From Flavobacteriales bacterium UBA6057 (GTDB lineage Bacteria; Bacteroidota; Bacteroidia; Flavobacteriales_G; Salibacteraceae): a stretch of DNA of 64,000 nucleotides. The first letter of the stretch is position 1; every line of letters begins with the position of its first letter. Under the pieces are notes generated by a model, which had not been told where the DNA came from, did no database searches, and worked only from the letters and a program-made list of their open reading frames with translations. A program made the translations under genes and the position numbers. Shown one piece after another: positions 42,034 through 50,004 of this stretch. The stretch lies in the NCBI GenBank assembly GCA_002428995.1, contig DIYJ01000006.1:248001-312000 (forward strand). The letters are read 5' to 3'.

Positions 42034-42705
42034 TCACCAATCCAGTTTAGAAAGAATCAGTTCTGCCCAGCGCTTGTATTGTTCTCCTGACGGATGGAGA
42101 TTGTCCTTGGCTACAAGCTTTGGATCTGCGACTCCCTGACGCGAGATGGGCGTAATGTTGAAATACTGCACCTTCCATGCGGTGGCAACAGAATCGTTGA
42201 TGGTATTGTACACATCCAGCTCGGTCGAAATCTTATTCGGTTCATGCGTTTGACCAAACGGAGTAAAGGCATAGTCGGGAATGCTTACCACAAACACACT
42301 TCCCGTGTCGCCATCCGCTAGTTCAATGGCTTTGGCTAACAGTTCAGGAAACTCTTTCCGGTACTGTGCCAGCGGCCGCCCCTGATATTGATTATTTACT
42401 CCGATTAAAAGCCCAACCAAATCCCAATCTGGTTGGAGTGAGGCATGGTTGATGGCCGTCATCAACTCATCTGTTCTCCAACCTGTGGTAGCGATGATGT
42501 GGACACTGTCAATGCTTTTGCCACGAGCTGACAATCTATCCGCCAACTGATGAGGCCAACGTTCATCAGGCTCCACACTTTCTCCGATTGTATACGAATC
42601 TCCCAGGGCCAGGAAGTGAATCGAGGCTTTGTCTTTTGGCTGCTGAGCCATACACAAGCTGCAAAGAACACTCAAAAGCGAGGATAGGAGGAAGGTGGCT
42701 TTCAT
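42034..42705 (-). CDS. SGNH/GDSL-type esterase, secreted
   Basis: The protein has 223 residues from the ATG at 42705, which starts a signal peptide (MKATFLLSSLLSVLCSLCMA); a longer open frame upstream overlaps the divergent oxidoreductase region and is not credible. Block I is A-L-G-D-S-Y-T-I-G (Ser nucleophile ~36), block III G-V-N-N-Q, and block V D-N-L-H-P-S with the catalytic Asp/His. It is an SGNH hydrolase acting on an ester in the periplasm or on the surface; its substrate is not deducible. Divergent from the quinone oxidoreductase with a 130-bp gap. Confidence 0.9.
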   Translation of the reverse strand: MKATFLLSSLLSVLCSLCMAQQPKDKASIHFLALGDSYTIGESVEPDERWPHQLADRLSARGKSIDSVHIIATTGWRTDELMTAINHASLQPDWDLVGLLIGVNNQYQGRPLAQYRKEFPELLAKAIELADGDTGSVFVVSIPDYAFTPFGQTHEPNKISTELDVYNTINDSVATAWKVQYFNITPISRQGVADPKLVAKDNLHPSGEQYKRWAELILSKLDW

Positions 42706-42835
42706 GGAGATGCGTTTCCGGCAAACTTCGCATTTCCTGGAGGACACTTCTTTTAGCTTCAAAGACAGCCGCGCGATGCGATCCAAAGCTTCGAATTCCA
42801 CATCTTCGTGCCTCACTCAGAACCACACGAACGCC

Positions 42836-43834
42836 ATGGATAAGAACACAACCTACAGAGCGCTGGTAGTGCGCGAAAACGAAGACAAAACCTTCACTCG
42901 TGCCATCGAGGAAAAGCAGATTCAGGAACTGCCGGAAGGTGAGGTCATTATTCAAAACAAGTTTGCCGGGCTGAACTACAAGGACGCGCTTTCAGCCTCT
43001 GGGCACAAGGGCATTTCCAGGAACTTTCCACACACTCCGGGCGTTGATGCCTGCGGGATTGTGGTAGAGGATAGTTCTGGCAAATTCAACGCAGGTGACG
43101 AAGTCATCGTGACCGGCTATGATCTGGGCATGAACACCTCTGGAGGCTTTCAGGAATACATCAGGGTACCTGTTGGTTGGGTAGTTCGAAAGCCCGAAGG
43201 TTTGAGTTTGAAAGAAGCCATGGTATATGGAACAGCTGGTTTCACTGCTGCTCTTGGACTGCATAAGATGCAACTGATGGGACAGTCACCGGAAATGGGG
43301 CCTGTTCTTGTAACCGGTTCCACCGGTGGAGTGGGGAGCATGGCAGTTGGAATTCTGCATGAAGCCGGTTTCGAAGTCATTGCATCTACCGGAAAGACAG
43401 ATGCACATGAGCATTTGAACAAGCTCGGAGCCAATCGCATCGAAGACCGAACCTTTGCCAACGATGAAAGCGGCAGACCTTTGCTCAGAAGTCAATGGGC
43501 CGGAGCCATCGACACGGTAGGAGGAAATACACTCGCCACCTGCGTGAAAGGCTGCATGAGACGCGGAAGTGTGGTTTCCTGCGGGTTGGTTGCTACACAT
43601 GAGTTGAACATGACTGTATATCCCTTCCTGCTCAACGGCATCAACATTCTGGGTGTAGATTCCGCAGAAACGGAGATGTCGCTTCGGGAAAAGCTTTGGC
43701 AACGATTGGCAACCGATTGGAAAATCGCTGATCTGGAGTCTTATGGTCACTTCATCCAACTGGACGGCATCATCGAGCAAATGGACCTTATCCTCAAAGG
43801 CAAAACCCGCGGAAGGGTTGTAGTCGGGTTTTAG
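42836..43834 (+). CDS. YhdH/YhfP-type NADPH:quinone/acryloyl-CoA oxidoreductase
   Basis: The protein has 332 residues from the ATG at 42836 (MDKNTTYRALVV). It is a zinc-free medium-chain dehydrogenase/reductase: N-Y-K-D-A-L near residue 45, P-G-V-D-A-C-G-I near 65, the NADP(H) fold V-T-G-S-T-G-G-V-G-S-M-A near 155-166, and G-V-D-S near 275. The YhdH/YhfP group includes acryloyl-CoA reductases (AcuI). Given acyl-CoA synthetases 8 kb upstream, reduction of acryloyl-CoA is a possible role, but the generic quinone oxidoreductase label is safer. Confidence 0.88.
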   Translation: MDKNTTYRALVVRENEDKTFTRAIEEKQIQELPEGEVIIQNKFAGLNYKDALSASGHKGISRNFPHTPGVDACGIVVEDSSGKFNAGDEVIVTGYDLGMNTSGGFQEYIRVPVGWVVRKPEGLSLKEAMVYGTAGFTAALGLHKMQLMGQSPEMGPVLVTGSTGGVGSMAVGILHEAGFEVIASTGKTDAHEHLNKLGANRIEDRTFANDESGRPLLRSQWAGAIDTVGGNTLATCVKGCMRRGSVVSCGLVATHELNMTVYPFLLNGINILGVDSAETEMSLREKLWQRLATDWKIADLESYGHFIQLDGIIEQMDLILKGKTRGRVVVGF

Positions 43835-43849
43835 CGCATCTCTTCGTGC

Positions 43850-43865
43850 GAGCCTGCGCAGGCTC
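43850..43865. promoter_or_regulatory. Perfect 16-bp palindrome upstream of the Crp-like gene
   Basis: GAGCCTGCGCAGGCTC lies between the oxidoreductase stop and the Crp-like ATG, 20 bp upstream of the latter. No T-tract follows, so a dimer-binding site is as likely as a terminator stem. Confidence 0.4.
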
Positions 43866-43885
43866 ATCACATTTGAATCACAGGA

Positions 43886-44467
43886 ATGAGCACCGAAGGC
43901 ATACTTCAAAACATTGCCCGCTACGTTGATTTGACGAGCTGGGAACAGCAAGCCCTGTCAGCTCTTTTGTCCACGCGTACGCTTGAGAAACGCGACTTTC
44001 TGGAGCACCCGGGCCATGTGTGCCATCATCAAACCTACGTAGTACAGGGCGCGCTTCGGTCTTATCTCATAGCCGATGATGGTTCAGAGCATACCGTTCA
44101 ATTCGCGATTGAGGACTGGTGGATCAGCGACTTCAACAGCTACATTGCACAGGAACCGGCCACGCTGCATGTGGAGGCCATTGAAACGACTCAGGTCCTG
44201 CAACTCCACTTCAACGATGCCGAGCAGCTTTGCAGGGACTATCCCAGATTTGAACGTTACTTCAGGTTGGTCGCTCAAAAGGCCTTTGCCTTTGCACAGA
44301 AGCGAATGCTCACAAACCTGAGCATGGATGCGGAAACTCGCTTCATTCGATTCAACGAGCTCTATCCGTCCATTGTGCAAAGGGTTCCTCAATACGCTTT
44401 AGCCTCTTACCTCGGAATGTCTGCCGAATTCCTCAGCAAAGTCAGGAAGCGAACGCTGCGCTCCTAG
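43886..44467 (+). CDS. Crp/Fnr family transcriptional regulator
   Basis: This 193-residue protein has a cyclic-nucleotide-binding-like jelly roll (~20-125, Q-G-A-L-R-S-Y) and a short C-terminal helix-turn-helix (V-P-Q-Y-A-L-A-S-Y-L-G-M-S-A-E-F-L-S-K-V, ~165-185). It is the short class frequent in Bacteroidota, with no obvious Fnr cysteine cluster and no cAMP-binding R-S pair as in E. coli Crp. It is transcribed in the same direction as the oxidoreductase (51-bp gap, containing a perfect 16-bp palindrome), so it may regulate that gene. The ligand is unknown. Confidence 0.88.
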   Translation: MSTEGILQNIARYVDLTSWEQQALSALLSTRTLEKRDFLEHPGHVCHHQTYVVQGALRSYLIADDGSEHTVQFAIEDWWISDFNSYIAQEPATLHVEAIETTQVLQLHFNDAEQLCRDYPRFERYFRLVAQKAFAFAQKRMLTNLSMDAETRFIRFNELYPSIVQRVPQYALASYLGMSAEFLSKVRKRTLRS

Positions 44468-44691
44468 TTTTCTTGAACCAGTTCATTTTTTGCCTGCCCG
44501 ATTGGGAGGAGTTTTGAAGTTGAAAGATCAAGGATTAAGGATCAATGGCAATGGATGATAGCCAGCAAAAAACTTCAACCTCAATAACAACTTCAACTAC
44601 AAGGAACACCTTCTAGTGAACGCTTAACCAAACTCACCGCTGATAGCTTTAGCGGTGGCACAAGCCTTAGCGTAGATGGTGGTAGCAAAAA
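44468..44691. repeat. Repeat-containing intergenic segment (224 bp)
   Basis: It contains AAGATCAAGGATTAAGGATCAA (short heptamer-like repeats) around 44524 and the TTCAA-rich segment CTTCAACCTCAATAACAACT at 44569-44588, nearly the same as that near 41857. It ends in the sequence GCGTAGATGGTGGTAGC, similar to the end of the 41.7-42.0 kb gap. Confidence 0.6.
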
Positions 44692-45567
44692 ATGAAACCA
44701 ATGAAAACAGGATTTATAGGCCTTGGAATAATGGGCAGCAGGATGGCCGCCAACCTTCAAAAAGCAGGCATTGAAATCATCGTTAACAATCGAACACGGG
44801 CCAAGGCTTCGGAGCTGATCGCGAATGGAGCAGTGTGGGCAGAAACCCCGGCTGATGTCGCGAAGCAGAGTAGCGTGCTCATCACCATGCTGGGGGATCC
44901 GGAGATCGTAAACACAGTCGCTCTGGGAGAAGACGGATTCTTAAAACACATGAACCCGGGAAGCCTCTGGGTGGATTGCAGCACCGTGGATCCGGGATTT
45001 TCACGAGAGATGGCCACCGCAGCGAAGCAATACGGAGTTCGCTTCATGGACGCCCCCGTGGCAGGAACCAAGGGCCCGGCAGAGAAAGGTGAGCTTGTTT
45101 TTCTGGTTGGAGGTGCTGAAGCAGATCTGAAAGAGGTGGCGCACCTGCTGGATGCCATGGGGAAGAAAACCCTCCATCTGGGAGCAGAAGCGGGGAGAGG
45201 TGCTTCGATGAAAATGTTGATCAACGCACTGCTGGCCCAGGCCATGCTGTCTTTCTCAGAGATATTGACGGTAGGTGAAGCAATGGACTTTGAGCAGTCT
45301 AAACTGCTGGACATACTGCTGAACCTCCCTGTGACGGCTCCTTTCTTGAGCAATGTTCGCCCCTTGTTGGCAGACTCAGCGAACGCCACCACCAACTTTC
45401 CACTAAAGTGGATGCATAAAGACCTGCGACTGGCCAACAAGACTGCTGCAGAGTTGGATGTGAACACAGGGTCGCTTCAAAAGGCTGAAGAGCTTTACAA
45501 TAAGGCTAAGGAAGCTGGTTTTGCGGATTCAGACTTTAGTAGCATATATTGGTATTTGAGGTCGTGA
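44692..45567 (+). CDS. NAD(P)-dependent beta-hydroxyacid dehydrogenase family protein
   Basis: This 291-residue protein has a Rossmann motif G-F-I-G-L-G-I-M-G-S-R-M-A (residues ~6-18), the substrate motif D-A-P-V-A-G-T-K-G-P-A-E-K-G (~118-131) and the catalytic Lys region G-R-G-A-S-M-K-M-L-I-N (~165-175), then the all-helical C-terminal domain. It belongs to the 3-hydroxyisobutyrate / tartronate semialdehyde / glyoxylate reductase family (MmsB/GarR/GLYR-like); the exact substrate is not determined. ATG at 44692 or M4 at 44701 may be used. Confidence 0.9.
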   Translation: MKPMKTGFIGLGIMGSRMAANLQKAGIEIIVNNRTRAKASELIANGAVWAETPADVAKQSSVLITMLGDPEIVNTVALGEDGFLKHMNPGSLWVDCSTVDPGFSREMATAAKQYGVRFMDAPVAGTKGPAEKGELVFLVGGAEADLKEVAHLLDAMGKKTLHLGAEAGRGASMKMLINALLAQAMLSFSEILTVGEAMDFEQSKLLDILLNLPVTAPFLSNVRPLLADSANATTNFPLKWMHKDLRLANKTAAELDVNTGSLQKAEELYNKAKEAGFADSDFSSIYWYLRS

Positions 45568-45609
45568 TCAGGTGATCAGGTGATTAGATCATCAGTTGAT
45601 TAGTTGATG
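45565..45609. repeat. GATCAG/GATTAG low-complexity arm after the dehydrogenase
   Basis: TGATCAGGTGATCAGGTGAT and further GATTAG and GATCATCAG words start inside the stop codon of the dehydrogenase. An inverse-orientation arm lies at 45871-45909, and a REP-like palindrome lies between them. Confidence 0.7.
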
Positions 45610-45709
45610 CTTTTATGAAGGAGAGGAGATCAGAAACGGCACTCTTCTATTTGGGGGCTCCAGATCAGATAGGAATTGTGGGTTAGCGTTCAGTTGACCT
45701 TCATTGTCC

Positions 45710-45751
45710 GTCACCCTTCGAGACGGCACAAATGTGCCTCCTCAGGATGAC
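45710..45751. repeat. REP-like palindromic element
   Basis: The outer arms GTCACCCTTCGAG and CTCAGGATGAC pair imperfectly, enclosing the perfect inner hairpin GGCAC-AAAT-GTGCC. The plan (imperfect conserved outer stem, clean inner hairpin) is like the arms of elements A and B at 1.5-2.1 kb, but the sequence is different. It is single-copy in this window. Confidence 0.6.
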
Positions 45752-45870
45752 TAGCCTTGGTGAATGCTCTGAAGCTGGCACGAAGATGACAAAGCGAGTA
45801 AGACAGAGCAGTTAATTCTGATGCCTCAAAGCTGAGGCGAACATGTTGACAGTCATTTCATAGAAACAGA

Positions 45871-45909
45871 CAATCATCTAATGATCTGATCAACTGATCA
45901 TCTGATTTT
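45871..45909. repeat. GATCAG/GATTAG low-complexity arm (right, inverted)
   Basis: CAATCATCTAATGATCTGAT and following words form the inverse partner of 45565-45609, ending ~50 bp before the MarR gene start. Confidence 0.65.
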
Positions 45910-45924
45910 ATGGTCAACTCTAAA

Positions 45925-45944
45925 ATACATGTATATGCAAGTAT
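45925..45944. promoter_or_regulatory. Imperfect palindrome upstream of the MarR gene
   Basis: ATACATGTAT / ATGCAAGTAT is a 20-bp imperfect palindrome (8 of 10 positions symmetric), 16 bp before the MarR ATG and just upstream of a -7-like box. Size and place fit an autoregulatory MarR operator. Confidence 0.4.
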
Positions 45945-45948
45945 TCTC

Positions 45949-45956
45949 TACTTTCG
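45949..45956 (+). promoter_or_regulatory. -7-like promoter element TACTTTCG
   Basis: The same 8-mer as upstream of the SpoU gene (8565). It ends 4 bp before the MarR ATG, so the transcript would be leaderless or nearly so. Confidence 0.4.
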
Positions 45957-45960
45957 TTGC

Positions 45961-46422
45961 ATGTCAAAATCCTCCAACTTTGACCAAATAGAGCCCACAG
46001 CTTGCGTAAACGCGAAGGTCCGCAGGCTTCACCGACTGCTCAACAAGCCTTATCAGGATCTCATCAAACCCTACGGATTGAAAGGAAGCATGCTGTCGAT
46101 TCTATTCATGATCGGCAAGGCGCATGTGAATCAAAAAGCGATTGCCGAGCGTTTGGTGCTCGATCAGTCCACCATGAGCCGAGACTTGAAAAAGCTCGAA
46201 TCCATGGGGTTCATCCAAATTGCAAAGGGCAGAGATCAGCGTCACTCCAACCTTCGGATTACTGAATCCGGTTATGAGCTTTTGGAAGAGGTTTCGCCCC
46301 GGTGGTCTGCCCTTCATCAACGTATGACAGAGGCGATAGGCGCAGAAAACCTGTTCGCACTTGATCGGATGATGGAGGTGTTGGAAAACATCAACGCCAA
46401 CCCTCAATCACACGCATCATGA
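45961..46422 (+). CDS. MarR family transcriptional regulator
   Basis: The protein has 153 residues from the ATG at 45961; an upstream in-frame ATG at 45910 would place the probable operator inside the gene. The winged helix-turn-helix is at about residues 40-115, with Q-K-A-I-A-E-R-L-V-L-D-Q-S-T-M-S-R-D-L-K-K-L as recognition part and K-G-R-D-Q-R in the wing. It overlaps the following membrane-protein gene by 4 bp (ATGA), so that protein is its likely target or sensor partner. The inducer is unknown. Confidence 0.9.
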   Translation: MSKSSNFDQIEPTACVNAKVRRLHRLLNKPYQDLIKPYGLKGSMLSILFMIGKAHVNQKAIAERLVLDQSTMSRDLKKLESMGFIQIAKGRDQRHSNLRITESGYELLEEVSPRWSALHQRMTEAIGAENLFALDRMMEVLENINANPQSHAS

Positions 46423-47096
46423 CCGATCTTCCCCTATGGTTCAGCATTGCCTTTGTGCTGCTGACCTTCTTCACCGTCTGGATGTTTTACCGAGCCACCA
46501 AAAACAGGCTTTGGCTTGGTTTGACACTGCTCATCATGGCCCTTCAGGCCGGACTTGCATCTGCTGGTTTCTTTCTGGACTCTCAAGCCGTTCCACCGAG
46601 GATCGCCTTTCTGCTCGTGCCCAATGTGCTGCTCATTGTGCTGGTGTTTTTCACCAAACAGGGAAAGGCAACCTTGAATCGCATTGACCCGGTGGCTTAT
46701 ACTTATTTACACACCGTGCGAGTGCCGGTGGAATTCAGCATCCTTATGCTCTTCCTGTACGGCTATATGCCTGAATCCATGAGCTTTGAAGGCCGAAACT
46801 TTGACATTCTATCCGGTCTCACAGCTCCTTTCATTGCTTATTACGGTTACACCAAGGGCAAGCTGTCCAACAAAACACTCATGGCCTGGGAGGTAATTTG
46901 CCTGTTGCTGGTTTTGCAGGTTGTTGTCACGGGTATCTTCTCCGCTCCGAGTCCCGTTCAGCAGATCGAATTTGAACAGCCTAACAACGGGATACTCTAT
47001 TTCCCTTTTGTGTGGCTTCCGGGAATCATTGTCCCCATGGTCATCTTTGGACACATCGCAGCCATCCGAAGACTCAGGAAAGGGATGAAGCTATAG
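46419..47096 (+). CDS. Multi-pass membrane protein of unknown function
   Basis: This 225-residue protein has about seven hydrophobic segments and is not recognised as a known transporter. Notable bits are F-F-T-K-Q-G-K-A-T-L after the third helix, T-V-R-V-P-V-E-F near the middle and W-L-P-G-I-I-V-P near the end. It is translationally coupled to the MarR regulator. Its stop is directly followed, on the other strand, by the stop of the DsbA-like gene. Confidence 0.8.
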   Translation: MTDLPLWFSIAFVLLTFFTVWMFYRATKNRLWLGLTLLIMALQAGLASAGFFLDSQAVPPRIAFLLVPNVLLIVLVFFTKQGKATLNRIDPVAYTYLHTVRVPVEFSILMLFLYGYMPESMSFEGRNFDILSGLTAPFIAYYGYTKGKLSNKTLMAWEVICLLLVLQVVVTGIFSAPSPVQQIEFEQPNNGILYFPFVWLPGIIVPMVIFGHIAAIRRLRKGMKL

Positions 47097-47792
47097 TCAA
47101 CCTCCTTTGCCGCTCGTGATCTTGTCAATGGTCTTGATGAGGTCATCGGCCTCGCGGTAACCATTGGCAATGAGGAAGAACTGATCTCCATGCTTCACCA
47201 CCACGGAAGGAAAGCCGCGGATGCCCATCTCAGCAGAGAGTTGAAAATCAGCCCGGGTGTTGTAGCGACATTCTTCAGATTCAAACACCTGAAGGAATTC
47301 CGCACGATCAAAGCCCATTTCCTCGGCTACATCGCCAAAGGTTTCGGAAGCGCGCATGTCCTTGTTATCCACAAAAAAGGCTTTTTGAACTGCCTTGAAG
47401 AAGTCCATTTCGATTCCCGCTTTCATGCTGCGTGCCGCCACTACCGCTCTGCAACCCGGCTCCGTGTCCAGAATAAAGGTTTCATCACCGATGATGCCGT
47501 AATTGAACGGTTGCCCGGAGCGCTCGTGCACCTCTGCCCAGTGGTGTTCCAAAAAGTCTCCAAGGTCCTTCATCGTTTCGGTTCCATTGGGCCTCAAACC
47601 TCCAAGGACCACTTCAAAATTGAGGTTGGGATAGTGCTCCTTCACCTCTGAGATTTCAGGAGCAAAACCATAGCACCAACTGCACATCGGGTCTCCAATG
47701 TAAACGATGGTGGTTTCCTGTGCATTTATCCAGGTATGCGTCATAAAAAGAAAGAAAAGTGGAATCAGTGTTTTCGAAAGACCAGCTAACAT
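47097..47792 (-). CDS. DsbA/FrnE-like thioredoxin-fold protein, secreted
   Basis: The 231-residue protein has an N-terminal hydrophobic segment ending in N-A-Q (~25), suggesting export to the periplasm. The active site is C-S-W-C at residues 37-40, followed by the helical insertion, and R-G-F-P-S-V near 195 supplies the cis-Pro. This is a DsbA-type oxidoreductase of the FrnE/2-hydroxychromene isomerase-like branch. No other thiol-disulfide gene is adjacent. Confidence 0.88.
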   Translation of the reverse strand: MLAGLSKTLIPLFFLFMTHTWINAQETTIVYIGDPMCSWCYGFAPEISEVKEHYPNLNFEVVLGGLRPNGTETMKDLGDFLEHHWAEVHERSGQPFNYGIIGDETFILDTEPGCRAVVAARSMKAGIEMDFFKAVQKAFFVDNKDMRASETFGDVAEEMGFDRAEFLQVFESEECRYNTRADFQLSAEMGIRGFPSVVVKHGDQFFLIANGYREADDLIKTIDKITSGKGG

Positions 47793-47830
47793 GATTCAAA
47801 GCTACTCAGGAATGCAAATCACGATGGTCA

Positions 47831-48460
47831 TTATCCCTCCAACTCTGAGAAAGCCAGCAGCAGCGCCAGTGAAATCAAAACCACCACTTTCACCCATTTG
47901 GTAACCTTCCAAAACACATCACTCTTCACCAGACTTGCCAGGCTCCCTGCCACTAAGGCGATGGAGGAGAAAATGAGAAAGGACTCGAACATGAAGATCA
48001 ATCCCATCACTGACATCTGAAGCATGGGACTCCAGCCATTGCTGCTTACAAACTGCGGCAGGAAGGCAATGAAGAAGATCGAAACTTTGGGATTAAGCAG
48101 GTTCATGATCACACCGCGCTGGTAAAGTTTCCAAAACGGTTCGCCTTCGCCTTTTTCTGACCATTCAATTTGCATCGGTTGCTCCCAGGTAGCTCCATAG
48201 GCGATGTAGAGCAGGTATGCAGCACCTGCATACTTTACAATGTCATACGCCAACTCACTCTTAAAAACCAAGAGGGAAAGTCCGGTGGCTACCAGCAGCG
48301 TATGAACCACCACACCGCTCACCAAACCAGCCGTGATGCTGATGCCTTGGCGCGCTCCTTTGGAAATGCTCTCCGAGAGCACATAAATATTGTCTGGCCC
48401 GGGCATGAATGCCAATACCGCTGTAGCACCTAAAAAGCCGAGTAGAAGGCTTAGTTCCAT
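47831..48460 (-). CDS. LysE/RhtB family amino-acid exporter
   Basis: The protein has 209 residues from the ATG at 48460, which begins the family N-terminus (L-G-F-L-G-A-T-A-V-L-A-F-M-P-G-P-D-N). Six hydrophobic segments and the motif P-G-P-D near residue 20, then G-I-S-I-T-A-G, are typical of LysE/RhtB exporters. It probably exports an amino acid or homoserine lactone-like compound; the substrate is unknown. It is 38 bp from the DsbA-like gene on the same strand. Confidence 0.9.
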   Translation of the reverse strand: MELSLLLGFLGATAVLAFMPGPDNIYVLSESISKGARQGISITAGLVSGVVVHTLLVATGLSLLVFKSELAYDIVKYAGAAYLLYIAYGATWEQPMQIEWSEKGEGEPFWKLYQRGVIMNLLNPKVSIFFIAFLPQFVSSNGWSPMLQMSVMGLIFMFESFLIFSSIALVAGSLASLVKSDVFWKVTKWVKVVVLISLALLLAFSELEG

Positions 48461-48493
48461 GCTGCGAAGTAAGGGGAAAGAGGGTAGTCGGAG

Positions 48494-48800
48494 AAACCTC
48501 AACTTCAATTACAACTACAATTTCAAGCAAAGCCCTTGCTGATTAATTCAAGTGCAAACTCAAGCGCAAGTGCAATGGAGCCCCGTAAATACTTGATTCG
48601 CCTATGACCTATGAAACCTCAACTTCAATAACAACTACAATTTCAAGCAAAGCCTTTGCTGATAAGTTCAAGTGCAAATTCAAGCGCAAGTGCAATGGAG
48701 CCCCGTAAATGCTTGATTCGCCTATAACCTAGAAACCTCAACTTCAATAACAACGGCAACTACAAGCAAAGACTTCGCTGATAGGTTCCTTCGCTTAAGC
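48494..48800. repeat. Tandem repeat of ~120 bp (2.5 copies)
   Basis: The unit starts AAACCTCAACTTCAATAACA at 48494, 48614 and 48733 (periods 120 and 119). The first two copies are nearly identical over their length, including CAAGCAAAGCC(C/T)TTGCTGAT and TGCAATGGAGCCCCGTAAAT; the third is partial and more diverged. It has no coding character. Its TTCAA-rich head is related to segments at 41857 and 44569. Confidence 0.85.
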
Positions 48801-48875
48801 TTCTGCACCAAAGTGCTAATAGCAAATAAACACGGCTCACACCTTCAGTCAACGCTTGCCTGAACTGGCATTCCT

Positions 48876-49718
48876 TTAGACAAATACCCCAGAAGGCTCA
48901 ATGATCTGCAAATCAATCAACGTTTGCTCCACCTTTTCCAATGCAGTAAAGCCGTGAATGGGCGCTACATCCCATTGCAATGCTTGGAACCATTGCGCCA
49001 CATCATCAGGCTTTTGGCCAAAACGCTCTGCGATGGTTTCGATGGTCGAGTCATGTTGATGCGTTAGAAGCGCTGTTCTCTTTTGCAGCCAGGCTATGAG
49101 CAAGGCAAGCTCCATACGTTTTTCTTCCACCACCTCTTTGCGGGCCACTATCATGAAAGGTGCCCAGGGCGTTGGAATAGCGTCCACACGTTGAAACACG
49201 CCCTGATCTACCATTGGCTTGGTGGTAAACTTCTCCCAGAGAAAGAGGTCTGCCTCACCCTGAGACATAGCCTCAGCAGCGCCCGGCATGTTGTTGACTA
49301 TCACAAATTGTCCATCGCTCAGAGACACCCCAAAACGCTGGGCATACAAGTAAGCCATGAGGTGCGAACCTGACTTCTTTCTGCTGATGGCAAAGCGCGT
49401 TTCTGGTGTCACGCCTTTAGAGATATCCCACGCATGATTCACATGTGTATGCACACCCCAGACAAGGGGAGAGGCCACATACTGCGCTACGATCTGCGCG
49501 GTGTTTCCCGCGTGCTGATCGGTTACAATGCCCTCGGTCAGAAGGATGGCAATGTCCAGCTTACCACTGCGCAAATCCTTGAGCATGGCACCTGTGCCTG
49601 TGGAATAGGTTGACCAATGAACTTCAAGTCCAGAGGTTTTTAGGGGTTGCTCTTCGTGGAGCAAATAGAAGGGGAGGTTGTAATGTTCGGGAACCCCGCC
49701 AATGTTGAATCTAGTCAT
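48876..49718 (-). CDS. Periplasmic-binding-protein-fold protein of the Ca3427-like family
   Basis: The protein has 280 residues from the ATG at 49718 (MTRFNIGGVPEHYNLPFYL). It has the type 2 periplasmic-binding fold: G-T-G-A-M-L-K-D-L-R-S-G-K-L-D-I-A-I-L-L-T-E-G near residues 45-68 and V-A-S-P-L-V-W-G near 85-92. These match the Ca3427-like group known from Candida and bacteria. No signal peptide or lipobox is present and no ABC permease gene is nearby, so it is probably cytosolic; the ligand is unknown. The open frame extends upstream to 49994 but has no protein-like character there. Confidence 0.75.
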   Translation of the reverse strand: MTRFNIGGVPEHYNLPFYLLHEEQPLKTSGLEVHWSTYSTGTGAMLKDLRSGKLDIAILLTEGIVTDQHAGNTAQIVAQYVASPLVWGVHTHVNHAWDISKGVTPETRFAISRKKSGSHLMAYLYAQRFGVSLSDGQFVIVNNMPGAAEAMSQGEADLFLWEKFTTKPMVDQGVFQRVDAIPTPWAPFMIVARKEVVEEKRMELALLIAWLQKRTALLTHQHDSTIETIAERFGQKPDDVAQWFQALQWDVAPIHGFTALEKVEQTLIDLQIIEPSGVFV

Positions 49719-50004
49719 CGCTTTCGCAATCGAATTTGAAGACGTTTTGATTCCAGCCAACCGCGGGACGAAACGGCTCGTAACAATAAAGCAACGAAGG
49801 TAGCGGCCCGGAGCTTCGACCGGCTGTGAAAGAATCGTTTTTGTACGAACCTCACATTCCAGTCGATCAACGGGCTCAAAACCAAATCGAGCACCTATTA
49901 ATTCTAGATTAAACCCTGACTTTACTAATTGATAAAGAGATAACTCTTTTAGATCAGCAACTTCAAGTAGCTTTGAGTCTGAGCCCACAAACACCCCCTA
50001 ACAC

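Noticed and set aside
48494..48800. Possible CRISPR array
   Set aside because: The repeat unit is ~120 bp in direct tandem with no unique spacers and no cas genes are present.
49719..49994. Upstream extension of the Ca3427-like frame
   Set aside because: The extension lacks a signal peptide and any match to the family; the ATG at 49718 fits the fold start.
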